A stretch of 64,000 bases of DNA from Ananas comosus (lineage: Eukaryota; Streptophyta; Magnoliopsida; Poales; Bromeliaceae), in assembly GCF_001540865.1 (NCBI RefSeq), contig NC_033633.1:4689747-4753746 (forward strand), written 5' to 3'. Every line of letters begins with the position of its first letter. Position 1 is the stretch's first letter. The notes under the pieces were generated by a model. It was not told the DNA's origin, ran no database searches, and was given only the letters and a program-made list of their open reading frames with translations. The position numbers were made by a program, and so were the translations under genes. This document shows positions 37,313 to 63,300 of this stretch, piece after piece.

Positions 37313-37399
37313 NAAAAAAGAAAAAGAAAAAGAAAAAGAAAAAGCCTTCATGTTCGCCCCCTCCCCAAAAAAAAAATCGCTCGATCAAAAGGTTTTTGC

Positions 37400-37970
37400 C
37401 CTAGCTTCTCACCCCTGCGGCCCTGTCACCGACCCCAGCCCCCATCCCTTCCCCTCCCCCTCCCCCTCTTCCCTTCCGGCCGCTCGCCGAACGCTATCGG
37501 AAGCCCCCGCGGGGTCACATCGAAGATCGGGTTCTTCACTCTTCACAAATCAGAACCCTCCTCGTCGCCTCTTCCGCTTCCGCTTCCGCTTCCGCTTCCG
37601 CCTCCGCTCTCCAACGATGGATCAGTAATCGGGTGGTTCTTTACAAGAATTTTTATGCTTTAGTTTCTCTCTCCCTTTCCTTTATTTCATCTTCTCTTAA
37701 TTGCTAACTGTATGGTTTTGAGTAAGAATTTGGGTAAGAAGACCATGACTACAACATTGAGCATCATTGTAAACATGCATTTATTAAGATTCATTACTTC
37801 TTTTTTTATCTTTAATCTCTACAGCATACATGAATATATCCAGCATACAAGAATAATCAGCAAATAAGGTTTTAAGAATTAAGACCTCAAAAGGTTTGAT
37901 ATGCCTGGCAGGTTGTGAGTAAGGTTTGAAAGTCACAAGCATAAGCATTGATTAAAAACCAAGGGAGATA
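37400..37970 (+). other. Gene-leader-like DNA inside the hAT copy
   Basis: This segment has no counterpart in the first hAT copy. It starts like a plant leader (CCCTAGCTTCTC, C-rich tracts, (CTTCCG)n at 37575-37605), contains CAACGATGGATCAG, and continues into an AT-rich, intron-like stretch. It may be captured from a host gene, or a second insertion. No protein is recognised. Confidence 0.35.
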
Positions 37971-38329
37971 CAGATTTGAGTTTGCTATTTGCTTAATTAT
38001 TTATTTATTTTGGGGCATAATATAGTTTGCTATTTTTTTTTTTTACTTAATTAGCTTAAAGAATTATGAGTATTTATGCTAATAGCATAAATCTTGAGAG
38101 AAAAAAAACTTAATTTAATAGCCGAATTTTTGATCCCGAATTTTTAATTGGTGAACGTATAATATCCGTATAAATCACGTATCCGAATAATTGGTGAATC
38201 CATTTTTTACCCGTATTTTTCAACGAATTTACCGAATTTTTGCCGAATCCGAATTAACTAACTATGCTATCCCCTGCAGCTCCTCCTTCCTTTGTTCTCG
38301 ATCCCCAAGCCCTCGTCCTTACGATCCCC

Positions 38330-53272
<14,943 letters not shown>

Positions 53273-54417
53273 TTTTTTTGTTCTGTAATTATTAGTGTGA
53301 TATCTGAGAGAACCAGCAAACAATTGTAACTGAGGATGGTACTCAGAATATTCATTTGAACTTTCCATTGGCCGATTGTTGAAGTTGTATCTACGCAAAA
53401 CTAGCCTTTATATGTAGGTTTTCATCATTATTATTATTTTTTGAATAGGGTGACATTGTATATGTTTGTGATTTTTTCTTTTACTTTTTTCCTTCCCTAG
53501 AGTAGGGAATTGGATTGTAGACTTGCAACATGCTATTTGGGATTTACTATTTGCACGGCATGTGCAAGTTGGTTGAAGATGTTGAGAATCATGTGATTGA
53601 TTACATTTCGCAATGCATATTCTTCCATTGTAGCAAAGCAAGACGCAAAAGGCTAGACCTTACACATTGAGAAAGGCACGCATGTAAGCAGCAGAGCGGG
53701 AAAGGTAGCAGATTTGTTCTAAATGTTTAATCTTGTTCTTTTTCAGTCGAGTTTCCACTGAATTTCGGACGGACTTGTGACAATTGTAAATAATAATTTT
53801 AGAAAAAAACAGTGAAAAAAAAAAAAAGAAACCAAGAGAAATTTAAGAATAATAGGAAGGTAAGGGAACACTTAGGTAAGAATAGAAAGGTAAAGGAATA
53901 CTTATATACAAGTGGTTGGCCTCATGTGGCAAATTGCGAAAAACCCCACAAAAACTCAAAAATCTTAACCAAGCCCTTCTCAGCACGCGTAAAACACAGA
54001 ACGGCACCCCCACACACAGTTTTGCGCGAATTGAAACATAGAATGTTGGGGGATTTTTTGAAACTTGAATTTTCCCAATTCGACGCTTCCTCAATTTTTG
54101 TGCAATTGCGATAAATCCGTACATCAGATTTACGAAGAACTGTGCCGACGCAGATTCGCGTCAAACCATACCCTCTCTCGGTTCACATGGATATATAACA
54201 AATATAATTCAAATATTTGAATTCATATTCGAATTTTATTTGAATTTCTCCTTAAAAAAATATCCAGATATGACATCCAATGTAAATCCCGTTAGTTAAT
54301 TACGACTCAGGTTTAAGCGAATCCGATGCAATTTTTACTAAAGTCGGATTAAACACGAACACAGTTGTGAACCACCACTAAATCATAATTAAGCCATCAG
54401 ATTAATGGTCTTTAATT
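53273..54417. other. Membrin 3' flank, no further gene
   Basis: The 3' untranslated region follows the stop at 53272. 53810-54180 is a repeat-like segment with A-runs and GTGCCGACGCAGATTCGCG. No second gene is seen. Confidence 0.5.
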
Positions 54418-54420
54418 TAA

Positions 54421-55105
54421 GAGTGCGTTTGGTTCGCATTATGAAAGATTACTAGGAATGAAAAGATGTCTGAGAATCTTATTCCTATTCATTCTATTAC
54501 TAAAAATGTGAAATTTCTGTGTTTGGTTCACACGGTCATATTATTTAGCCATATTATTTAAGATTACAAAAAATATACAATTAATTTATTTATTTTTTAA
54601 ATTAATTTTAGATAATCTACCAAAAATTTCAACATTTTTTTAGAAAAAAGAAAGAGAGAGCATAGGTTAGAAAAATAGAGCATAATTAAAAAAATAGTAT
54701 AAGAGAAATAGAGTCGAAATTAGAGGGAGTGAGAGAGTTGAGATTTTAGAAAAGGAGGGGGAGAGAAAGCTTAGTTTAGAGAGAGAAAAAGAGTTAAATT
54801 TTAGAAAGAAAGATAAGTTTAGAGAGAGATGTGAGGTTATAGTATAAAGAAAAATAATACCAATTAGCCGACGGGTAGGGAGAAAGAAAGAGATTAGACA
54901 TATTATGATTACCCCAGTCTATATTATAGGATATCCACCATTCCTCAAGGAAATGAGATTAGTGCTTTGGGATGAATCTTATTCCCAAATAAATTCAATA
55001 TTACCAACTAGATTACTTAGTGCGTTTAGTCAAACACCGTCATATTTTTTTATTTCTATTGGATTACTAGAAACCTTTAAAAGATAGCACAAACCAAATG
55101 CACCC
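54421..55105. mobile_element. PIF/Harbinger-type MITE with TAA duplication
   Basis: Ends GAGTGCGTTTGGTTCG and, reversed, GGGTGCATTTGGTTTG. TAA at 54418-54420 and 55106-55108. Interior AG-rich without coding capacity. Confidence 0.8.
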
Positions 55106-56004
55106 TAATTTCCATCATCATGTATTGTCTCTACTTAATTAAGTATTTATGTTGGTAACGGCCAAGTAGCAGATAAAGATGAAGGAAAGTTACTTTGTAA
55201 TCATGGTGACTCAACTACCGACTTTACTTGGGCACCACGAATTGTCGTATTGCATTGCAATGACTTACCATAATTTGAAATTTTCAATAAAATAAAATCC
55301 ATTGAATACTATCTCTCCATCATCTACGGTACTTCGGCATTGAAGTATAACAAGTGTTGAATCCGCGCTTCGCTGTGGACATTTTTGACGCTAATATTTT
55401 AATTTGAATTTTAATATATAATCACGAAAAAGGAAAAAAGAAACATAATTAAACTATCAACACATATGTATGTAAAAGGAGGCAAAAGAATAATAGTCAA
55501 GATTGATTTACCTTGCAAAAATAAGATGGAATAAGAACAAAATATGTAATTATGAAGTATGCAAACATATATTTAACTTGAATGATTACTAATTATTTTA
55601 ATATATATATAAGTAATTTGGAATCACAAAAAAATATGTAATTATGTAAACATATATTTAGCTTGAATGATTACTAACTATTTTAATATATGTAAGTTAA
55701 GAGCAGTATACAATAAATGTGGAACGCCTGCAAGAAGTGCATAGAACACCATATCCATTGTCACACGAAAATACAACAATAAGATGCTTCAAACCGAAAA
55801 AATAATTTTTTCACTTCAGCATTAAGATGTATTGTTTAAATATAATTTGGAGAACATATGAAAATAAGAAGGAATGACAATAGGTGAAAAGTAACACAAC
55901 CACTCACAAATTCGATATTAATTGACGCAAACTTGTTTTTAAAATTAAAGCATAAAACAATATAACACTAATCATAGTCTGAAAATAGATTAATAATTTT
56001 AAGG
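55106..56004. other. AT-rich DNA with Helitron-like 3' end
   Basis: At 55351-55378, minus strand, the hairpin CCACAGCGAAGCGCGG is followed by ATTCAACACTTG, resembling a decayed Helitron 3' end (CTRR expected). The rest is AT-rich with a repeated CATATATTTA-GCTTGAATGATTACTAA block (55566; 55650). Confidence 0.35.
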
Positions 56005-56323
56005 AAAAACTTCAAAAACCCCCCGTGATTTCGCACTTTTTCACTTTAGTATTCTGTGGTTTAAAGTATATCAATTTGCCTCCCTGTGGTTTTGTTTTTC
56101 TCTTTTTAGTATCAATTTTATTATTATTTTTTTTCTTAAATCAGTGACAAAGTTAAAATTAAAGAATACTAAAGTAAATATTCGATAAATCTAGATGTGT
56201 ATCTGAAATTTTTTGTATATAATTTAACGAAATGTTAAGGAAAAAGCTACCGAAAAAATAAAAACAAAACCATAGGGAGGTAAATTGATACACATCTAGA
56301 TTTATCGAATATTTACTTTAGTN
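56005..56323. mobile_element. MITE related to 36834-37312
   Basis: The left end has CCCCGTGATTTCGCAC. The block TAAATCTAGATGTGTAT (about 56186) recurs in reverse complement near 56290, giving an inverted-repeat structure. A lone N follows at 56323-56324. Confidence 0.6.
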
Positions 56324-56518
56324 TTAAGAAATTTCATGCAAAACACATTTTTAACATTATAAACGTAAGTAATCAGTAGCATTAATCATCATTTCACTTG
56401 TCTTCATTTGGTGAAGCTGTATCGAACCTGCAAATCAGTTTAAAGCATTTAAAGCAAACCATCTTATATATAAACAACGTCATTAGATATAAAAATAAAT
56501 CAACATTAGACATTACAT

Positions 56519-56790
56519 AAGGCGACGTCTCTTTGCAGGTTGAATTTCATTTAAATCTGCAGCAGATTGTAAAGAGATGTTTTAACAAAATGATATTAAA
56601 ATTAGAAAAAATATAAATTATGCAAAATAACTATAAATTATATAGAAGTTATAGTTTTATTACTTTGATGAAATCACCGCTCCCGGTGATGCCTCTTCAA
56701 ATAAGTCTTCGCAAATTTGTTTATTGGTAGTGGGTGAATCAAGTTGCTCTTGACATTCAGCAAAAATTCTTTTATAAGTTTTTTTTTAGG
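56519..56790 (-). other. Coding-like C-terminal fragments
   Basis: Minus-strand 56780-56662 reads IFAECQEQLDSPTTNKQICE, DLFEEASPGAVISSK. Minus-strand 56562-56519 reads DLNEIQPAKRRRLM and a stop after CTGCTGCAG. The charged, NLS-like end and the Helitron-like terminus at 55351 hint at a Helitron RPA-like protein, but the frames do not splice cleanly and the assignment is weak. Confidence 0.3.
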
Positions 56791-57086
56791 GAAAAAAAAG
56801 GCAATCTTCCTAAGTAGTATCACAATTTTCCTAAATTCATAAAAGTCAGTCAGTAGAATACCATTTTATTGATTAAAAAAGTCTTGAAAAATCAATTGTT
56901 AATACCCTAAGGGGAAAATATTGGATCCAGTAAATAAGAAAAATAACCATGGTCAATCAGCAGATAAAATGAATAATTTCATATACTGGCTTTACATTGT
57001 TAGTACTAAAACAGGCATGATTAGGCCAACAAATCAACAGGGATAACAGATCAACTAGAGCTAAATGTGATCATGACTGGTTAGAT

Positions 57087-57300
57087 ATTACCAGAACCCT
57101 CCCAAAAGATCATTTTCCTATTGTTAATACACAAGAAAAAAATTAGGTATGGATCACTGTTTAAATTCAAATACCTAATTCAACATAACATATCACCAGA
57201 ACCCCCCCAAAAGATCATTTTCCTATTGTTAATACACAAGAAAAAATTTGGGTATGGATCACTGTTTAAATTCAAATACCTAATTCAAATAACCATTTCT
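57087..57300. repeat. About 107-bp tandem duplication
   Basis: Two units share AAAAGATCATTTTCCTATTG and GGTATGGATCACTG and TTAAATTCAAATACCTAATTC in the same order. Confidence 0.9.
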
Positions 57301-57509
57301 CACCACCTTCTTGAGAAGAATGCCGAAAAAAATGAAATCTAAAATGCTTTGGAGAGTTTAAAAATATTGAGAAATTAATATCATAAAATCTATTAGTTCG
57401 ACAAACTTTGGCCTCCGAGATAATCTTAAACAACGGTCGACAGTGTTCTACAGATAAAACATCTCACCGTGCTTATTCTTAAACGTGTGAGTTATTAAGT
57501 GTTACGAAG

Positions 57510-58363
57510 TGTTACGACATATTTAGTATTTTATGCTATATTAGGATATTGTATATTACGACATATTTAGAGTAGGATTATGTGGTATGATATAGAATTA
57601 TATGGTATGTAATCCTGGTTGTATTGTTACTATACTAGGCATTGTTACTATAGTAGGCTTATCTCTTGTACTATATAATTTCATTAATAGAATCCAAGAG
57701 GGCATGCTCTTTATCCTTCTTTCATGGTATTAGAGCGGGAATCTTAATTTGGAGATATCGATCCATAGCCATCATCCACCACAAGTCTCGCCTTCTTTCA
57801 TAGGTGATATTTTTTTTCTTTTGGTATTCTATCTCTTTTTATCCTTGGACTTTTATCTCCCGAGGCTGCTACAGTACCAGCACCACAGTACTGCTACAGT
57901 ATTGGCGCTACAGTACTTTCAGTATCTATAGTCTGCTATAGTAATTTCAGCCTCTTTGAATTTCTTCTTATCTCGTTGGTGCTGCTTGTTGGTATTGCCT
58001 GGTTGATCTCAAGTACCATCGGTTCATCTCGGATTCAACTCTGACTCACTTTTCTTCTTTCCTCTGGATTTGTGATTACTTGATCTTTTTTTTCGGATTT
58101 GTCTCTCTCATGGTGGATTTTTTTTTTCTCTTGGTGGTAACATGTCTTCCTCTTTGGATTTGCCAGTGGTTAACATCAAAACTCTCATACCACTTGAATT
58201 CACGGATTCCACATATCTGGTGTGGAAACAAATCTTTTTTAATGTTTTGGAGATTTTCGGTGTTGCTTCGCATGTGGACGGAACTGGTACTATCCTGCCT
58301 CACACTATCGAAACTTCTGATAAGAAAACAAGTGCAAATCCGGAATATCAACCAAGTCACTGA
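57510..58363 (+). mobile_element. 5' part of a Ty1/copia element (LTR, primer site, gag start)
   Basis: LTR 57510-57724 (TGTTACGACATATTTAG to CTTCTTTCA) is followed by the primer site TGGTATTAGAGC (57725). A gag start at 58142 encodes MSSSLDLPVVN, then FTDSTYLVWKQ and ASHVDGTG, the usual copia gag N-terminal pattern (LTxxNYxxWK, GYVDGT). It breaks off at about 58363 at the border of the next LTR. Same LTR family as 44277-44473. Confidence 0.88.
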
Positions 58364-58365
58364 CT

Positions 58366-60915
58366 TATAAGGTCTATACAACAAAGTCAATTCAATAGAT
58401 CATTAGAGATATCACCGATCGCAAGATCAACTAATCTCAAATTATGTTATGTATGAATACAAGTGTCACTGACCACAATGTCAATTAATGTCATATCATC
58501 TACTATAATCATGCCAAACAGAGGTTCCATCGACTATAAGGTCAGCCAACACCAAAACACCAAGCAGATAACTACGAGTGTCACCGACTCTTAAATAATG
58601 TCAAATCTACTACGTGTCACCGACTACAAAGTCAACTAATGTCAAATCTACTATGAGCGTCACCGACTATAAAGTTATCTAATGTCAAGGTCATCTACTA
58701 TGAACATACCATGGATGACGAAATCAACAGGAGCACTGCTCTACCACTAGATCATGACCATACGAAATAAGAGTAAGTGTAGAGCAACTAACTACGAAAT
58801 CAAGTAGTGTGTGAAAGCTCAACCAACCACATCAAGCAAATGGAATGAGATAACCATGATAGAAATCACCGAGCAGGCACCACTTTACCGACTTCGAATC
58901 GAAGTACCCACCTCTACTGAAGAGTCAAATCGGGTCGTCTATACCCGTCGATGTCTCATGCTGCAGTCCGGACCTATGCAAAGTCCCACCGAAAATGTAA
59001 TTAGCTCAAACCCGCTAATTACAAAAGCTATGGTCTCAAGTGAAACCAACAGGCGAGAAATCGAATTTTCGGATCCCGTTCCACAGTCATCGAAAGATTG
59101 CCCTATCGTCACACCGACTCGTTAGCATGTCACCCCAACCCACGGGGCATCCCAAAACAAGTTCCACACAAAGCCTATCTCGTTTGCTACCCCTATACAT
59201 CAATTTAATGCCATTGGGGCGGCCGTATAAATAATGCGTCAAAACGGAAAGCCGAGATCCCGAAAATCACCGGTTTGGCTCCCGGGGTGCCCTTTTAGGC
59301 ACCGGAGCCAGTCGCAGTAATCTTACTGCAACCAGAGGTGTCAATCCTCATCCAAACACCAGCCAATAAGGCTTCTACCCTGCTGCGAACAGCAGCAACC
59401 CACACGGCAAGAAATCGCGCTCGAAATCACCCGATTTCGCATTACGAGCGAGGTTCCATTGAGCCCCTAAGTGTTCCGAACCACTCCAAAATTAATTCAA
59501 CCTTTCTCCGTCTCAAAACATTCCCTTCTGGGTGTTGGAATAGCCACACGCCAAGTGGTGCGATTCGGGTGCGAAATCCCCAAATTCATCATGTCGGGTT
59601 CACGAAAATTGTCGTTCTCGATTCTGGAACCCACCTAGGGCTCATTGCTGGTTCAAGCTTTGCACTAACAGGTCCCAGCCAGCCAACGACGCTAGACTAT
59701 GAATTTTGGGGCAACCACACAGCTGAAAACTCATCGCGACACGAAACAGTGTTCTTCCAGCAGCGAAAAACTCGTCGAAACCCCTTTTTGATAATACGAG
59801 GTGCTCAAGAATCTGGACGATCAGTCCAAAGGGTCACATACAGTGATCACACACTACACAAGGCAGCCCACACAGTCCTTTACAAGACTAAACCCCTAAA
59901 CATTATAATATTTGCACAATATATGAATATAACGAGAGTGTTTAGGGCTGATACCGTAAATTGTGTATTTTCAGGACGATGCGAGAGCACCAACGGTCAA
60001 CTCTCAAAACACCGAACACCGTGCTCGCTGTCCGAAGCGCAAATGATAGCTGAGGAGCGCACCGGGGCTTCTCCAAATTCAGCGTAGAAAGGGCTCCGGG
60101 AGCAAGGGAGCCAAATCACTACGATGGAGGGTCGTCGGCAGGATCTGAAGTGAGCACGGTGATTAACGAAGGCCAAGGACCACCGTGCTCACCTTCTAGA
60201 AGTTTGGGGGGCATCGAGTGGCCGGAAAACACAAATAGGGCCAAAACATGCCCTAGCCCACAGTGTAGGACACACCTCAGTCCGGCTGGCCGGCCGCCGG
60301 CGGCTTACCAGCACTTACGGCGGTCGAGAGAGTCCGGCGCTCCCCCCCCGGCTGGCGGTAGGGAGCGGCAATGGCGGAGGTAAGAGGAGCTCGGCCAGCA
60401 CAGAGAGGAGCTAGGGCTCTGGCGGCTCCTTGGCGGCGGCGGCGGTGGCGGTGACCAGGGAGGCCAAGGGGCGGCGACGGCGGTCCTCTGTGATCAGAGG
60501 GAGGCACTGGCACGTGTCAGGGGCGGCGGCGGCGGTAGCACGAGAGAGGTCAGCCTCTCTCTCGCCCAAGCTTGCTCAAAGAGAGAGCCCGCGGCTGGGG
60601 TGGCGACGGCGACGCTCTGAGATGTCGCAGAGAGGTCATCAGAGTTGGGGAAACACAGGAAGGGCTCGAGGAAGGCAGGGCGGCCTCCCTTGCTACTCCG
60701 GTTGACGAAATCAACGAGAGGAGAGAGGAGAGCAGAGAGAGAGAGAGAGAGAGAGAGAGCCTGGCCATAGAGAATCGCCGTGATCTGACAGTGGCAGTGC
60801 GGCGATGCTGCAGGAGAGGTGAAGGAAAGCGTCGACTAGGAGTTAGGGTCCCCCCCCCCCCACCCACCCACCCAGATCTGTCTCTCTTTCTCTCTCTCTC
60901 TTCTCTTCTCTCTTT
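58366..60915 (-). mobile_element. Long LTR, family X copy C (truncated)
   Basis: Collinear with 4060-5560: ATCACCGAGC-GCACCACT-ACCGACTTCGAATC (58866), GGGTCACATACAGTGATCACA (59834), GCTTCTCCAAATTCAGCG (60066) and a GC-rich leader (60260-60900) with (GA)n at 60730-60758. 58380-58720 is an array with GTCACCGACTATAA words. Truncated at both ends, by copia sequence on the left and a MITE on the right. Confidence 0.65.
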
Positions 60916-60937
60916 CTAATATATATATATATATAGA

Positions 60938-61486
60938 GTCCGGCTACTATACTTTTATGAGTACGATCGTCCTCGTACTCATAAGTTATTTTCGATGATA
61001 GAGCTTTCGAATTGACGATCCATACCGTTAAACGTTATCTAGAGCATTTAAAACTTCTAGAAATCAAATTTTATAATTTTTTTACATCATTTACCTTACG
61101 ATCAAAAGGTTACAAAATTGACAATTTTTAACGGCCAGTATGGGATACTTGTTAGTTTAACGGTGTAAAAAAATCGGAATCGGTTGAATTTTTAATAAAA
61201 AATTCTATTCACTATCTAGATAAAGATCAATAACTCCGATCTTAAATTGAAGGATTCGATCATCCATTTTTAGGACGTCGTTCGATTTCGACCGTTCATT
61301 TTATACCTACTTGATGGATTTTATTATGATTTCGAGAAAGTACAAAATTTATTTTCTAGAAGTTTCAAATACTCTAGATCATATTTAACGGAGTGGATCG
61401 TCAATTCGTAAGCTCCATCATTGAAAACAACTTCTGAGTATGAAGGACTGTATACTCATAAGAGTATAGTAGCCCTACTCCATATA
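60938..61486. mobile_element. MITE family M1, full copy
   Basis: Ends GAGTCCGGCTACTATACTTT and, reversed, GAGTAGGGCTACTATACTCT form terminal inverted repeats. Interior has GATCCATACCGTTAAACG and its inverted counterpart near the right end (TTTAACGGAGTGGATCG). Flanked by TA runs. Confidence 0.85.
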
Positions 61487-61510
61487 TATATATATATGTG
61501 TGTGTGTGTG

Positions 61511-61756
61511 TAGAGCTACTATGCTATCGCAAGCATAAAGTAGTTGGTGCTTTTGATTTTTTAGCCATTGGATCAAAAATTCTACGGTTGGAATGATAGC
61601 AGTCCCCTTAGAGTTGAGTGGTCCCCATAAGGTTGAGTGGTCCCCATTGGTTAATAATATTAATCCAATGGTTAGAAATGATCAATGGGATTGATCTAAG
61701 GGCTAAAAAATCGGAACCACCAACTACTTTATGCTTCCGATAGCCTAGTAGCTCTA
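61511..61756. mobile_element. MITE family M2, full copy
   Basis: Inverted repeats of more than 45 bp: TAGAGCTACTATGCTATCGC ... and, from the right, TAGAGCTACTAGGCTATCGG, both continuing AAGCATAAAGTAGTTGGTG. Fragments of the family occur at 7110-7225 and 20291-20515. Confidence 0.9.
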
Positions 61757-62790
61757 CCTCTCATTCTTCTCTCCTCCCTCCTCGATCTCTCAGTTCCTCC
61801 TTCTCTCTCTTCTGTCATTCACTCTCTCTCTATATATTATAGTAATAATATATTATATATATTATACTATATATGATTTTCGCCCTTGAATTAACAAGAT
61901 ATGTGGTCTAGGATAAATGTGGTTGGGGGTTCCCCCTCCAACCCCCCCCACCATCTCGCCCGCCTATCGGTTGAGTGAGTGTGTTGAAAGTCTAATCCAG
62001 TCGGATCCTATTATATAATTATTATATATATGTGCCATAAATTATAGAAAACCCGCCCTATAAAACCCGCTTTTTCTACTTTCCCTCCATCTGACATTTA
62101 AACCACTACACTTTGCCCTTGTAAAATAAAAAATAATTAACGAGGGAGTCACGGTGTGTATAAATGACGATTTTCCCCTCGCCATTGTTGTTCTCTTCCT
62201 GAGCTCCTCAGCAGCCGTCCTCTCCACGTATCTTCCACCTATTTTTCCCCTCAATCTGGCCACGATTCCTCTCTCCCCAATTTCTCTCCCCCACCTGCCC
62301 CCTCTATTTCTACCGTCGCGCCCTCGATTTCGGCGACAGTAGCGAGGTATACTGAAGATAGGTTTGATGGCGAAGAGCAGGGAACACAACACCACCACCG
62401 GGGCGCCGACAGGCGAGGTCGAGGAAGACGAAAGGGAGTGGGCGGGCGAAGCAGTGGAGCGCCGCGGGCGCGCACAGGCGGCGAGCCGGAGGGAGCGAGT
62501 ATCGAGAGAAGAGGCAGGGTATTTTCCGCGCGTATAAAAAATATTTTTTAACAGAACCCGCGTACGAACCTCAACGAGGGGTGCCACCCCGCTCGCACCC
62601 TTATTTCATTTTAGCAACCAGCCGGCAACAGTCTGCGATTTTCACATCTCCCCCGACCGCCTCGACTAAAGGCGGCAGTTACATAACGGGGCCCCCACTT
62701 TTCTGTAATTTAGCCTATATTAAAAATATAATATAATATAAGTAATAATATATATATAAGATTATGGTAGGTCACATAAACTATCTACAG
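61757..62790. other. Unassigned DNA, no supported gene
   Basis: CT-rich and TA-rich tracts (61770-61880), a C-run (61940-61950) and a GC-richer part (62150-62690). A 181-codon minus frame spans 62042-62587 but has no family signature. Confidence 0.4.
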
Positions 62791-62792
62791 TA

Positions 62793-63300
62793 CAGGAGCT
62801 CCGGTACTATAGTTTTATTTTCGATCCTAGGGTGTTCAAATTAACGATCTACACCATTAAATATGATCTAGGGTATATGAAATTTTTAGAATAAAATTTT
62901 AGTTTTTTTCGACATCGTTAGTTAGTAAATAAATTATGTCAAAATGGACAGTGAAAATTGAATAATTTTTAAAATTTGAGCATAGAACTTTTAAATTCAA
63001 GATCAAGAATGTTAACCTTAATCTAAATAGTTTAAAGTATTTTCTATCAAAATTTGAAGAAATTTAGATTCTTCTACACCGTTAAACTCCAAACTCGCCA
63101 TAGTAGTTATGGAAAATTGACAATTTTGAAATAGTTTGATTATAAAGTAAACTATGTCGAAAAAATATAAAATTTTATTTCTAAAAACTTTAAATGTCCT
63201 AAATCAGTTTTAATAATGTGGATCGTTGATTTGAACACCATAAAATCGAAAACGGGACTATAGTACTGAAGCCCCGATACTATAGATAGTATAGTAGACT
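62793..63300. mobile_element. MITE related to family M1
   Basis: Left end GGAGCTCCGGTACTATAG and right end, reversed, GGGGCTTCAGTACTATAG, then on both arms TTTTCGAT and GGTGTTCAAAT.AACGATC. Palindrome-like overall. Confidence 0.85.

Larger units (their letters stand above)
34742..38269 (-). mobile_element. hAT element, second copy, with nested LTR, MITE and gene-like insert
   Basis: Reverse-oriented relative of 3292-4030. The left end GTTAGGTAATTCGCG matches the right end of the first copy, and 37985-38269 matches its left half (TTAGCTTAA, ATGCTATTAGCATAAAT, GAATTAACTAACTATG). A solo LTR (34787-36647), a MITE (36834-37312) and about 570 bp of gene-like DNA (37400-37970) lie inside. Its right end is only about 60 bp before the membrin ATG. 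Confidence 0.75.

Noticed and set aside
59338..60087. 249-codon + frame
   Set aside because: It runs antisense through family X copy C, and the corresponding stretch of copy A is not open in the same way.
62042..62587. 181-codon minus-strand frame
   Set aside because: Biased composition, no motif, no conserved partner.
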